Assembly: GCA_011009095.1 (NCBI GenBank)
Contig: VTPC01090540.1
Location: 1-64,000 of the forward strand
Reading direction: 5' to 3'
From: Ignelater luminosus
Taxonomy: Eukaryota; Arthropoda; Insecta; Coleoptera; Elateridae
DNA length: 64,000 nucleotides
Shown in pieces: positions 1 to 12,232 of this stretch. Position 1 is the first letter of the stretch. Every line of letters begins with the position of its first letter. Under the pieces are notes generated by a model, which was given only the letters and a program-made list of their open reading frames with translations, had not been told where the DNA came from and ran no database searches. The position numbers and the translations under genes were made by a program.

Positions 1-142
1 TTTTTCAATTTGCAAAGTAATATTATAAGGTACCCATATTCGAAACTACTATTTGTTATGAGAAGGTTTTAATGCTCAAATCTACTTCTGCGTTTTTACA
101 ACCTAAGACTCAATCTTAGGGTAGAATCAGAAGAGTTGGACC

Positions 143-159
143 AGTAGGAGAGACGAACC
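143..159 (+). repeat. Left core of pogo element inverted repeat
   Basis: AGTAGGAGAGACGAACC here is the exact reverse complement of 1571-1587. Confidence 0.8.
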
Positions 160-536
160 ACTAGCAATAACTTTCATAATATGGCCACAATGCAGATTTT
201 TGGTGAAACGAAGCTGCTTTTTAGCGCGTGTTTATGTCAGGGTTACCGTAGTTTCCGCGTGTAAATTTTTTTAAAATAAATTACTGCATATTATCGGTTT
301 AGGGCGTGCGAAGAATTTGTGTAAGGTGATTTGTGCTGCAGTTTACTGAAAGTGTGGTAAGTTTAAATGTAAAATTTATATGTAATGCGGCTGATTGAAT
401 GTTGCCCTAACCTCAATTGCTGCCATTCGAATACGTTGTTTGGACGCAATGTGGTGGTCCGTCTATTCTTTTATGAGAGGATAGACGGACCAGTTATATG
501 ATGGAGAGATGGACCTATGTTTTAACGTTTCAGAAA

Positions 537-1550
537 ATGCCGAACACTTACATTCGCAAGGTAAATGCAAAACTAAGAGGTCTCTGGACGTCAAATGATT
601 TGCAGTCAGCGATAAAGGTAGTTAAATCAGGCATCATGGGTGTAAATGAAGAGGCTAGAAGTTTCAATATACCCAAAACCACACTGAAACGTAGAATGAA
701 AAGCAACAACATCGAGAAATGTAATAGACTGGGTCTAGATTCAATACTAGGTGCAAAACCGGCGGAATTGGTATTAATACTAGGTGGATATTCATCTCAT
801 ACTACAAATATCGAGACCCTTCAATTCCCAGAAGAATACTTTTCTGTTTGCCTTCGCATGCGACGCACTTCTTTAAATCTCTCAAACGGCACTATTATGA
901 TGCATGCAAGTACTTCATAAAAAATCAGGCAAATCGAAAGTTGAATAGGTTACATTTTGGAGGCTGTTGGGTGATGCATGGCGCAGATCTGCAACCCTTC
1001 ATTAAGTGGTGTCGGGCTTTAAAGCGACCGGAATAATGCCATTTAATCCAAGTGCAAAATCCAACCAAACTCATTGAATCAGACCCTGAACAACAACCAC
1101 TTGAGCAACAGGCAGATTCATCGCAACTGGGCCCATCTGGAGTTCAGATTGCACAAAATAGGACACCAGAAAAATCTAGTTCGGTGCCTGACATTAGCCC
1201 AAGAAAAGCGCTAGATTTGGTTTTACGAGTGCCTGTTATTACTCTCGCGGCGAAGAGAGCTCACTGACAAATAGCTGGTGTTCTGTCTTCAGACCAATGC
1301 ATCACCAAGCAACCAAGAACTAAGAGGCAGAACAATAAAAGAAGACAGCCGTCCAAAAAGCAGGCGAAGGCCTCCTCTTTGTCAGAATCTGAAGAAGTGG
1401 TTCTGAATAATTCTGAAGAACAAGAAGAACGACTTAGCGATTATGAGAATGAGTGTGTTGAATGCCGCGAAGATTTTCGAAAAACGAAGAAAAAAGACGA
1501 CTAGGTTCAGTGTATTTTGTGCAAAGAATGGCTGCATGAACTGCGATCAC
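537..1550 (+). pseudogene. pogo-like transposase, internally deleted, with zinc-finger tail
   Basis: The start at 537 gives MPNTYIRK followed by a Pipsqueak/pogo-type helix-turn-helix (MGVNEEARSFNIPKTTLKRR, about residues 37-56). The reading then jumps to the late DDE core (LVLILGGYSSHTTNIE), so a large part of the catalytic domain is missing. The expected second catalytic Asp in ILDG is Gly here. A frameshift near 860 moves the reading to SHATHFFKSLKRHYYDACK, and another near 1030 leads to a charged C-terminal region that continues past a stop at 1265. The tail has a CVEC...CILCKEWLHE pattern like the PHD-type zinc finger at the end of many insect pogo transposases. A TAG at 1502 probably replaces a Trp codon. 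It cannot make active enzyme. Confidence 0.75.
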
Positions 1551-1570
1551 GAAGAAAAAGAAGTAACATT

Positions 1571-1587
1571 GGTTCGTCTCTCCTACT
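1571..1587 (-). repeat. Right core of pogo element inverted repeat
   Basis: Exact reverse complement of 143-159. It lies about 20 bases after the zinc-finger tail of the transposase relic. Confidence 0.8.
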
Positions 1588-1800
1588 GAAGGTGGTCTGA
1601 CTCTCTTCTAATGCGGAGGATAGTTGGACCACTGTTACAATAATATATTTTTGTTTTTGCATCTTACTATGTACTCATATATCTCAAATATTAGTTTTAG
1701 TTTGTAGTACAAGAGTTTAATTACGTTCTTATTATTTTTCAAAAATTGTATGTTGTAAAATAAAGAGTTTGTGTTCAGTTTTTCAAAAGGTGGTCCAACC

Positions 1801-4150
1801 CTATAGTAATCAATATATATTGCTGTAGTCCTTGGACATTTCGCAAAATTGAGTCATGTTTGAGAAAACCCAAGAAACTAAATACACCAAGAATAAAGAA
1901 TTTTACTTTTATGTCGAATTCGATCTTCTCTGTCAAGGCTATTCCATTGAAAATGAAAACTGCGTTTACAAGTATGTTTTAACTATTTTATAGAGTCTCA
2001 TTTAATTAAGCCAGTTAGAAGTAAATTTATTTTATTTTTACTTCTCCAAAAATATGTTAAAATTTAGTGTTTATATACGATATATTTGATTATTTACAAT
2101 GAGAAAAATTGAACAACTTTTCATTCTTAATGACTTTTTATTTTCTTTCAATGCCAGATTTCCATGTGCAATACGACTGTAAAAACAATAAAAAAAATTT
2201 TATAAATACAGAAACTGACAGTATTGAAGATAATTACATCTTCACTTAGACTTTAAAATATAATTAGAGCTAGTATTTAGTAATATTTACTTACACCCAT
2301 ACTTCGTGAAGTGGCAGTTAATTTTTTTGCGAACAGTAGTTATACCATTTTAAATAAAAATTCTTATTCTTTTTCTTTTACAAAAGAGAGGATTAAAAAA
2401 TGATACAATGAAGACATCTTGGAATGAAAACCAACGTCAACAGTAGAATCAAATCTGTATTAAACTTTAAAATTGCTTTTTGAAAAGAATTCTCAAATAT
2501 TAAGTCAATTATTATTTACTGTTAACAAATCAATACTACACAACACAAGACAGCAAATTTAAAACTCTGAACATTATAACGCAAAATGCCAAATGATACG
2601 TTTCAAAATTTTGTTATTTAGTTCGATTTTATTGATACCCAATTAAAAGTTATCTCTTAAATACCCTTTTTTAATTCTCAATTTTTAATTTATTAATATA
2701 TGCTTTAATTTTAAATAAATACATTATAATAATGTATTCGTGCAGCAAGAGACATTAGGGGTTATAATTCTGTGTTTCAATTACAATAATTTTCTGAGAG
2801 ATGCCATTAATAATAATATAATGGAGAAGGAAGAATGCATACCACGCATGCAAATGAACATAAAAATCAGTTAACATTCTTCAAAATGTTTAAGCTGGCA
2901 GTACAGCTAATTGCTATTCAAATATTCATATTTACTACTTGTAAAAATAAAACGAGTTAACCACCACAACCTTTCCATTTAGTATAATTAAATTATTTAA
3001 ATACAGTAATATAGCGATTAGTTATTAGCCGCATCATAATTTTTTCATCAAGGCAGATTTTAATTTTACGGATTTTTAGAATACCCAATGATCATGCTAA
3101 AATTACCCATGTTGAGCAAAATACATAAAAAGTTAAAAACTGTTATTAACCAAACTACACGGTTAGTTTATATCAATTTAGTGAATCTCAGCTGCTTAAT
3201 AACAAGAGAGGGAACTGCGAGTGTGTTATTACCATAACATCTCTATTATACGACGTTGTACTTAAATGATTTTTGCAGGAACGTATTCACAATGTATTGA
3301 AAAGAAATTCCATTCGCTATAAAAATGTTCTCTTCACACGTAATAGATCGGTATACAAAAAGCGTTTAAAATAAAACTTGAATAATTATTTAACTGCATT
3401 ATGGTAATTTTAGTTGTCCCATTTTCTACAAAATTACATTCAGAAGTGTAATATTCTCATTCAAAGTATCCCTTTGCACAAACTACCTACCACTTAATAC
3501 TAAATTTCAAGACGATCACATAATTGCACTTTATAATGGGTGATAAATGCAAATGCAAATTTTAATGGCATATTAAAGGAACGTGCAGAACCTGCTACTA
3601 GAACCAAATGTACTTTAGAATAATATCTTTACGTTTACATAAAGTGGTGAATATTCTGGAAGATTTAGATTTATGATCGATTTTTACTCTTCACTACTAA
3701 GGAACTGCTACAGTTAAAAAGTAATGACATGGTTTTATCGAGAATGCATTATTTGTTAATATTTGAGGACGAGGGTCATAGAAACAGACTCTTCTATTTG
3801 TCACGCGATGTTTGCTCAGAACCAGTCGTTTTGCTAATAAAGCCACAATGATGGTCTGTTATGCTTGTATCAAGAAGTGTGCTTTTTATCAAAGGAATAC
3901 TGAAACACTCACAATACCAAAACAAAGTCGCCTAAACGATTTTGGGTGACTTTAATCTAATCTTGAACACCTGTTGGTAGGTTAACATGCTTAGGAGATG
4001 AAAGATACCTTTATGATATGTCAAGTCAATATAGATCAGATCAAAGATTTATTGATCTAATCTAATACCATGGTGTTTGTAAGAATCCTTGCATTTTTAT
4101 AGTTTTAACTTTAACTTAATATTTCTTTGGGACTTGGCATTTTTACTACA
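1801..4150. other. AT-rich DNA, no gene seen
   Basis: No reading frame with recognisable protein content and no long repeat were found. The stretch is very AT-rich and looks like ordinary intronic or intergenic DNA. Confidence 0.6.
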
Positions 4151-4152
4151 TA

Positions 4153-4185
4153 ACACATGGGCTGAAAAGTCCCAGGCCTAACAAA
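4153..4185 (+). repeat. mariner left terminal inverted repeat
   Basis: Begins ACACATGGGCTGAAAAGTCC. It pairs with 5387-5419 with a single mismatch. Confidence 0.93.
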
Positions 4186-4331
4186 TAGATGGCGCTAGTT
4201 TTATTGCATTCACCGCTTTTTCAGTTAGTACTAACCTTCAAAAGACAGCTGTTAAAATTTCATGATATTCTATTCATTATTTTGTGAGTTATTGTGCTAA
4301 GAGTGACGCTACTTTTGTTATTTTCAAAACA

Positions 4332-5354
4332 ATGGATCAAAAACAATTTCGTGTTTTAATTTTACACTGCTTCTTGATGGGAAAAAATACCGTTCAAGCG
4401 AAGCAATGGCTTATGGGGACTCCGCTCCATCAGAAACAACAATAAAGCGTTGGTTTGCTGACTTCAAACGTGGTCGTAGAGACATCGATGATGCAGAACG
4501 CAGTGGACGTTCAAATAAGGCGGTAACACCAGAAAACATCAAAAAAATCCACAAAATCGTTTTGAATGATCGAAAAGTGAAGTTGCGTGAGTTAGCTGAT
4601 ATTGTAAAGATATCAAAAGAACGTGTTGGCTTTATATTGCATGAGCATTTGACTATGAGAAAGCTCTGCTCAAAGTGGGTGCCGCGTTTGCTCACTGTTC
4701 ACCAAAAACAAGAACGTGTTAATGTTTCTGAGCAGTGTTTGGCCATGTTTAAACGCAACAAACCGGAATTTTTGCGTCGATATGTGACAATGGATGAAAC
4801 ATGGACCCATCACTTCACTTCGGAATCAAAACGATCGTCATCTGAGTGGACAGCAACTGGTGAACCTCGTCCAAAGCGACCGAAAGCACAACAATCGGCT
4901 GGAAAGGTTATGGCCTCGGTATTTTGGGATGTGCGTGGTGTAATATTCATCGACTATCTTGAGAAGGAAATATTATATAGCGTTATTGGAGCGTTTGAAG
5001 GCCGAAATTGCAAAGACACGACCGCATATGGCAAAGAAAAAAATTTTGTTTCATCAAGACAACGCACCGTATCACAAGTCAATCAAAACAATGGCAAAAC
5101 TACATGAATTGAACTTCGAATTGCTCCCACATCCACCGTATTCGCCAGATTTGGCTCCCAGCGACTACTGGCTGTTCGCAGACCTAAAAAAAATGCTTGC
5201 CGGTAAGAAATTTCGCTCGAATGAAGAGGTTATCGCTGAAACTGAGTCCTATTTTGAGGCAAAAGATAAATCGTTCTACAAAAGTGGTATTGAAATGTTA
5301 GAACGGCGCTGGAATGATTGCGTTGTTCTTGATAGAAATTCCGTTGATGAATAA
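4332..5354 (+). pseudogene. mariner transposase, two disabling deletions
   Basis: The start MDQKQFRVLILHCFLMGKNT at 4332 is typical of irritans-subfamily mariners. A short deletion near 4400 (after AKQWL) shifts the frame to YGDSAPSETTIKRWFADFKR, part of the N-terminal helix-turn-helix region. The catalytic triad is visible: Asp in TMDETW (about 4792), Asp in HQDNAP (about 5060) and Asp in YSPDLAPSDYW (about 5165), matching D,D34D. The WVPRLLT linker motif is present. A second deletion near 4957, in the segment after DYLEK, shifts the frame again before YYIALLERLKAE. The C-terminus (SFYKSGIEMLERRWNDC) is intact. It should give no functional enzyme, but the DNA may still respond to a related transposase. 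Confidence 0.93.
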
Positions 5355-5386
5355 AGCTAATTTTGAACAAAAAAAACCGTGTTTTC

Positions 5387-5419
5387 TTTGTTAGGCCTGG
5401 GACTTTTCAGCCGATGTGT
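5387..5419 (-). repeat. mariner right terminal inverted repeat
   Basis: Its reverse complement begins ACACATCGGCTGAAAAGTCC. The outer flank is the TA target duplication. Confidence 0.93.
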
Positions 5420-5421
5420 TA

Positions 5422-6705
5422 TGTTACAGGTAGAAATATAAAATTTCCTGCATTCGATGAAGAAGCTGAATTCTTAGTTTTTCACTCTCTCATCCCCTAG
5501 GCCCAAAAAGCAAACCTCGTTCTGAAGGTAAATCAAACATCTGGGATCGTAGTACAAGTATATTCATGGATTTAAGAAATACAGCAGCACTATTGGGATG
5601 TAGGGATACGGATAGAACGTTTTTTGTTTTGTCTGATCTACCTAAAATCAAGATGCTTATTAAGATGTTAATAGCCTCATAAAAAGTAAGTTAGAGTACT
5701 TATGTACTTTTTAAATGTTTTGGACAAGTAATAGGTAATTCCGTAGAAGCAAGCTAATGCATTAAACCATTTACTATAAAACCTTTGAAGAAATTATTCA
5801 GTTATTACTTAATTGTTATGGTAAAGGTATGTAATCGTCTTTTACATATTTTCAGTTTTCTATAGTGTTTGATAAAGGTTTCTTTGGTTTTGGGTTTTCA
5901 AGTTTTTTATTCTTAGTTACATTACGCAAGTTTGGCTAAAATTGATCTTGTCCGGAATTTTCGTAAACAAAAAATAGCGTTGTTTGAAGAAATATTTGTT
6001 GGTTTACATCTTAAAAAGTTTTGGAAACATGAATTCTTCGAGTCTAAAAGTTGTGTTGCGTTGTGCCGAGTTTTTACAAATCAGAAAACACTTTTGTCTT
6101 TTTACCTCTAGTACATAAAAAACTTCAAAACTATTTTTACTAATGACAACATTAAAACAGTTTCAAACTACCAAACTATCAAATTGGGCATATTCCAAAA
6201 AATAGAATAACAGTATCTTTTCTAAACTAACATAGATTTCAAAAATTTTTATCTTTTCCAAAGAAACGTTTTGTTTACTATCTTTAAATCTCTGTTATTA
6301 TTGAATAAAAAATTTGTTAGTAGATAAAAGATCTTACCCCATTTATCTCATCATTACCTGCAGTTTGTAGAATACTAAATAAACAAGAAACTAGATGGTG
6401 GATAGTTTAGATTTATATAGGTATAAAAGATCAAATATTATTACAAATTCTTATTATAAAGAGAAAAATTAGCAGTACGGTTGCATCTTGATTCAAGAAG
6501 CCAACCAAAATCCTATAGTTTGCTACCTTGCTCTGACTGTCAAAGTTTAGATCATCACTTATTTATATCAATGCAATATTTTTACTAAACATAAGTTTTT
6601 GGCTACTTCAGCAATAGAGGAACAAATATTTTGCTTTTTTCTTATTTAGAAAATTAAAAATCTTTTTATAAGATAACTCAAAGTTTTACATGAAAAGTAT
6701 TTGAC
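5422..6705. other. AT-rich DNA, no gene seen
   Basis: No recognisable coding sequence or repeat was found between the mariner and the fold-back element. Confidence 0.6.
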
Positions 6706-6708
6706 TAA

Positions 6709-7419
6709 AGGCCGTTTTACATCTATCAAAACCTGGAAATAAATTTAGAACATAATTTAGTATTAAATTTTTCACTAAATTCCGAATAGTGTCATACAGC
6801 AAAATTTACAACTAAATTTAGAAAAAAAAAATTTAGAACATGTTCTATTTCTGAAGCTAAATCGATGCACAAAATGTGCGGAGTCTGGTACGAGGATGAT
6901 TTGAGAAGTCCTCGGCATGATCTACACGCCGCATATAGATTATGGAAATTTTCCATTGGAATTTTTTTTTGAAAAGTAATAACTGGTCTCTTTTTACTTT
7001 TCTCAACCTGGGCTTTCAGGAAAACTATAGAACCCCCCCCCAAAATTTGACAGTCTAAACCGAACTTAAGCCTCCATCGCCATATACCGGAGACAAAACC
7101 GCAGTCGAGACAGTGAACAGAAGCTGGTTGTCCAGCTCCGAAGAAGCCGGTTTCCTCAGCTGGTAAGGTTATGGCGTCAGTATTCTGGGACTTGAGCGGA
7201 ATACTGATTACCTGCTTTGCGCATGTCTGTTTTATACTAAAATTTATGCAAAATTTACAACAATGTAGAACGTGCTACTAAATAAATTTCTAGCTAAATT
7301 TAAGTTTGAAATTTAGTTGTAGATTTTGCTGTATGACACTATCCGGAATTTAGTGAAAAATTTAGTACTAAATTATCTTCTAAATTTATTTTCAAATTTA
7401 GATAGATGTAAAACGGCCT
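6709..7419. mobile_element. Fold-back transposon, PIF/Harbinger-like ends
   Basis: The two ends form inverted arms of at least 110 bases, about 90 percent alike (roughly 6709-6825 and 7305-7419), with weaker pairing further in. The outermost bases are AGGCCGTTTTAC, and TAA flanks both ends (6706-6708 and 7420-7422). A 3-base TWA duplication is typical of PIF/Harbinger elements, so that class is inferred. The core of about 400 bases is not a Harbinger gene. It holds a run of nine C (7033-7041), a mariner transposase fragment (7078-7209), and a minus-strand opening of 83 codons (6792-7043) that partly overlaps the left arm and was not recognised. Confidence 0.8.
7078..7209 (+). pseudogene. mariner transposase fragment inside the fold-back element
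   Basis: One frame reads HIPETKPQSRQ, a stop, then TEAGCPAPKKPV and SSAGKVMASVFWDLSGILI. This matches the mariner segment just after the first catalytic Asp, up to the FWD-G-I block. The stop is TGA where mariners usually have Trp (TGG). The APKK type sequence differs from the irritans-type mariner at 4.2-5.4 kb, which has RPKRPK there, so it came from another mariner lineage. No mariner TIRs flank it. It seems to have been captured when the fold-back element formed, or left by an older insertion. Confidence 0.75.
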
Positions 7420-7422
7420 TAA

Positions 7423-8847
7423 GAAAAAATTAAAGGTATGCCAAAAAGGATTACAATGCTAGAAGACAAAAGGGTTCGAAAAGAAAATGTCTAGAGGTAA
7501 GCAATAAATAGGTAGAAGATGACTATTTGGTTACAAATGTCTAGAATGAACAGAAATGGATTTTATGATCACGAATTATAATTTCCCAAAAAGATCTCGG
7601 TATTTGTCTCGTTTTGGCAAACTCTCAAATTTGCTCAAGGAACACAGCCTTCTTTCGAGTTCTTTGATGTGGAATAACATTGTATAATTATTGAGGATTT
7701 TTAAGAAATATTTTTTATAAGTATATTATATAATAATAATAACAATAATCTCAGTATTATGGATCAAGGATAGATAATAATAGCCGATATACGTACTTGG
7801 TATTGTTCTCTTTTGGGAAAAAGATTGATGCAGTAGAAAAAAAAAGAAAAATAGAAAAACTAGCCACAAACCTTTTTGCTTTATTCTTACTAAGAAGTAA
7901 AAGGGAATAACAAGTGCATAAACGATTTTTTCAGGAGAGCATGTCTGATAACATTTTGAAAAAGATAAACATTTCCTCCGTGTAAGTGTATCAGTAAGAG
8001 TTACAGATAAAAAGTAACACCTAAATGCAATAGCTGATTAAATTCTTAATGCAAACATAAAAGCCAAGAAGTGCATCATTTATTAGTCAATTAAATATTA
8101 TCGAAAAGTGGTTATGCAGCAGCTTCTTAACATAAACACGTATAATCGCGCTGCGCATGCCTTGAATGCTAATTATATAAATGAAGTAACCTATAAATTG
8201 ATATCGGATATCGTGACCTAAAATTAAAAAATATGCAAATTTATTTAAATATTTATGGAGTTCGAAAACAGTTTCTCGATTTTTTTATTATACTTTTGAA
8301 TTATTAATGACCCGAAGTAGTATATTCCAAGGTGTCTATAATTGAATTTCTTTACACCGTACTGTGAAGCTCTTCGAAACAAAATATAATTAATCTATGA
8401 TTTACCGCTTCCTAGAGCTGTTTTAAATTAATCGAATTACATTATAATTACGCATAAATTTATTTACTGTTTTAACAGCATATGGCATTCGATGCGATAG
8501 GGAGAATCACTTGAAAAATAGCGTTAAAAACAAATTTATTTAGATAAACTAGGTAAAATTGCTAATAAATGAAAATTAAAATTAGCTGAGACAAGTAATG
8601 TGTTTATTAAGTAGCAAAATTTATTCATTAACGAAACACCTTGAATTTTAAATTTTTAATTATTATTTTACACAGCTTGAGTTGTTCTTTCTAAAAACGC
8701 GAGAGTCATGTAACATTGTGTTATTTCACAAAAAAATTTGTAACAAGTGGAACTTTATAATCATTCACAATTAACATCAATGATTCAATTGAATATCCCA
8801 AACTGAACACTAAATACAAAATGAAGCTATCATTCAAACCAACGAAT
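7423..8847. other. AT-rich DNA, no gene seen
   Basis: No coding signal was recognised. The only structure seen is AT-rich low-complexity sequence. Confidence 0.55.
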
Positions 8848-8849
8848 TA

Positions 8850-9447
8850 TACAGGGTATAAATAAAAAAAAACGGTCACGGCCGTGATTCCTTACACATA
8901 ATGATACCATAATCCATATTTAGAGTTTCCAATCTCTTTTTATTCTTGAGCAAAGGATATTAAACAAACGATAAAAGTTTTCGTTGTCTATTATAATCTA
9001 CAATCTGGCAACAGCACTTCACTGTCATTTTTTCCAGTATTTACCTACTTATTCATTATCAGTTTCAAGATACCTCTAAATTTATTTTTAGAAATACTGT
9101 ATAACATTCAGAATAACAGTATAACAATTCTTCCATTTACCTACTCAATTACTGTTTACATGGAATTGGAAAGTAGTTAAAGCAGGATCATCTGAGTAAT
9201 TAAGCTTAAAGCGACTCTTTCTTTGTGCACCTACCTGTAATCCTCTTTGGTTGACAATTTTATGGTTTGTAAGTTACGTGCCATAAAAATCGAATATGTT
9301 GCAATGTTGCCAGAGCTATTTTTTTCTAATTATCGTTTATTTGCCGATGAATAATTTTAGAAGATTAAAAACCAACCGTATCGTTTATAGATGATCTACA
9401 GATTAACAACTTCTGCTTTTCTTTCACTATTTTATTTACACCTTGTA
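8850..9447. mobile_element. MITE with TACAGGGT-type ends
   Basis: TATACAGGGTATAAATAAA at 8848-8866 pairs with the inverse of 9431-9449 at 17 of 19 positions. If the outer TA on each side is a target duplication, the element is 598 bases. The interior has no coding capacity. ACAGGGTG-like termini and TA duplications are common in insect Tc1/mariner-derived MITEs. A related CACCCTGT motif occurs at 61,140 and 62,853. Confidence 0.6.
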
Positions 9448-9449
9448 TA

Positions 9450-12230
9450 AATAGATCAAGAAGTTATGGTTTTAAGATTCAACTGAAAAATCTAAATGAG
9501 AAAAAATACACTAAAATGGTTTTTAGTAAGATAAAACTCTGATTTAGAAAAGCATTTAGCAAAAATTATGTTACTACAAAAGCGGGTTTTGCAGTTTTAT
9601 TGTCAGTGAATAATGATAGACCGAAATGATACGAGTAAGTTTACGGCACTTATGTCATATACGATAAAATGGGATTCAATTTGTCTTTGGTGCACTTGAA
9701 GAATTCTGAAGTCAAAATTTAGAGTATTAGTTACTTTTCTAGTTGCTGATACTCAAAACGTTCTAATATGTATTAATACTTACGTCTAAAAGCATTTCAT
9801 ATCTGTTGATGACTGTGTAAAACTTCTTCACTCAGAAAACTCGGGTATTTAGAGGAATACATAACTAGATCAGGGACTTCGTGTAGAATTCTGGCAAGTT
9901 AGACCTCAAGCGACAAACATTTCTTTAGGAAACAGAAACTAAAATAAAATGGAAGACATAAAAGAAAACACAATGAGTCTTTGAAATAAAAGGTAAGACA
10001 GTATTTGATGCGAAGGTGGGCTCTATCGTATTTTTTCTGTATTGTTCTCGTGAAAAAAATTTTTACTCTTCACTTATTAATGAATGATCTAAAGTACCTT
10101 AAAGTCATGATGATGGATTTGTCCCGTTGTCATTCCAAGTAGTTTGATCAGATTGTACAAGGGAGTTAAGGGTGTACAGATATTTTTACTTGCCTGGTCT
10201 AATAGTGATATGTAGTAATTCGAAATAATTTAACATCTGACAACCATTCTTTACTATTTACTTTTAGTCTTATGAGAATCTTGAGAAATTAGTTTGTTTT
10301 TTTGGATCTTTTACTTTGTAGAAGACATTACATTTGGTTTGAATATTTATTATGTAGCTGTGGCTGTGATCTAAACAAGAGCTACCATAAAAGGAACACC
10401 ACGTGCAAACAGGGAATGGAGATCTTTAACAAATCTTTTTCAATTGAGAGTTCCAATGTAAGAACTAGAGCAAGTTTAAAAAGGAACGTAAAAGACTCGC
10501 TTTTGCACAGAATGAATTCGACATTGTAACAGAGCAAGAAAAAACAATAATCTAATTTTACCTTAAAAATATACTCGACCGGTTTTTGCATTGGGCCCTT
10601 CAATTCAAGATAACGTCAATTGCACAGTGCCGTGCCAGCAGTCTTACATCTAGAAGTGTCTCTTTGAACTCGTAGTCTTAGTCCTTTACAGTTATCGAGA
10701 TCAAAGCACTATTGATAATTCTCTGGAACGTAAAGCAAATTATTTACTTTACTGACTCTTTTAATCTCTAGCCTATTAATGTTTTTTGTTTTTCTATTTC
10801 TGGAATTCGTATTTATGTTTCTATGGTACACTGAACTCATTCCTGATTTTCTTGGATCTTCAGCTTGTATGTATTTAGAAGTACTAATTAATTAGTAGTA
10901 GAAAAATACAATTAGGTTGCCTACTAGCGTGTTTCTCAATTTACATTACTGGATGGATGTGACACTCATGATCAGCTTAAAAGAAACAATTTGCCATTAA
11001 CCAGGGTAAAACTCAAGCTGGTTACTAGTACTACTACCCTTAAGTTGATCACACTGTCCATAGCAATCAATTTACATAGCATAAAACATAACCATACAGA
11101 ATGATGCCTATTTTGAACCATAACTGTACTGATGTGTCAGACATGCAGTCTTAGTGAAACAATCAATGAACAAAACTCTTGATGATATTGAACTAAGTTT
11201 ACTGCACCAGAATACGTATGTACCACAATTCTGCTACTATACTGTGAACGCCAAGAAATGAAACCACACTACGTAAGTGTCTGTTATTCAGTTGCTGATG
11301 AATGGATCAAGCTCAAATCTAAAATATTCTAAAACTAAAGAATAAACGACAGTTTTAAAGTTGAATTGAAGATTGAGCCATTTGGAAAAAACTTAATACC
11401 CAGCCAAATGTACTTCAAGAAATATTGTTGTGCTTTAAGATTGAATTCGATGTATCCAATTCACAGCAATCTCCATGATAGGGTACATAAAACGAATTTT
11501 AGTTACCTATTAAGATGTTTCAATTGAATTTCAAATCTTTCATTTTAAACATCCTTTTACAATGTTATTTCAAGATTAGAAAATATGCAATTTCCCAAGA
11601 GACTTTGATCATCTTTTTGGTAAGTAAGGTGCTGCATTCTTTCTGGTGACTGTATTCTGTTATCTATTTTTTCCTGTATACTTCCATTGCTTTTTATTCA
11701 TCCATTGAGGTATTTAAAAACTTTAAACTATTTTAAATGTTTCTCAAAATATTTTTGTGTTACTCTTTGCCTGTTTATTTCCTATTGCCCTTGTTTTTAG
11801 TTTTTCAATGTATATTTTTCTTCTTTTTTAGTCCTTTCATTTTTTGGAGCTTTTTCAAGTTTAAATGGCTTCAAATATACAAAAGGCCATTTAACATTTC
11901 CCTTGCTAGCACTGTTTCTAAAGACTTTTAAGTAGTAGTATTTTTTGACAACCACGTTTCCTAGTTTCTTGCCTCTTAACAGCATCTGTCTTTTGACTTA
12001 CTACATATATGTCTTTGGTAAATGCTTCTATCTTCAATCTTACAATGCGATAGACACTGAATTTCTTAATGTTAGACATGGATGAATGGAGAGCATTATT
12101 ATTAAAGAATGTTCGAGAAAAAAAGTGCACACTTTAAAACTACATTTACGAAAACAGATCTATACGAAAAACCAAACCAGAACAGATTATACAATGTAAT
12201 GTTGAACAGAATAATGCCAATTTTAACCTA
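9450..12230. other. Non-coding DNA with a small hairpin
   Basis: No gene was recognised. Imperfect inverted repeats at about 10,940-10,982 and 11,037-11,075 (for example ATGATCAGCTTAA against TTAAGTTGATCA) would form a hairpin of about 140 bases with a second short inner stem. It could be a small MITE relic. Reading frames at 10,302 and 11,737 look like chance. Confidence 0.4.
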
Positions 12231-12232
12231 AA

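Larger units (their letters stand above)
127..1800 (+). mobile_element. pogo/Tigger-like DNA transposon relic
   Basis: The stretch holds an eroded pogo-type transposase between imperfect inverted repeats. The left end (127-159) and the inverse of 1571-1609 share AGAAGAG, a (T/A)GGACCA-like block and a 17-base perfect core AGTAGGAGAGACGAACC. A second inverted pair, GTTGGACCA at 135-143 and TGGTCCAAC at 1791-1799, suggests the true right end lies near 1800. The motif TGGACCA also recurs at about 452 (inverted), 486 and 1624, as expected for sub-terminal transposase binding sites. The exact ends and the target duplication are uncertain. It is non-autonomous because the transposase is broken. Confidence 0.7.
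4153..5419 (+). mobile_element. mariner element, irritans type, about 1.27 kb
   Basis: The element is bounded by 33-base terminal inverted repeats (4153-4185 and 5387-5419) with one mismatch, and flanked by TA at 4151-4152 and 5420-5421, the expected mariner target duplication. It carries one transposase reading frame in three pieces. The length matches full mariners (about 1.28 kb), less small deletions. TIRs and coding sequence are well kept, so this is among the younger insertions in the window. The reconstructed empty site reads ACATATGT. Confidence 0.93.

Noticed and set aside
11737-11931. Hydrophobic 64-codon opening
   Set aside because: Composition (Phe, Leu, Ile) follows from T-rich DNA and does not indicate a membrane protein.
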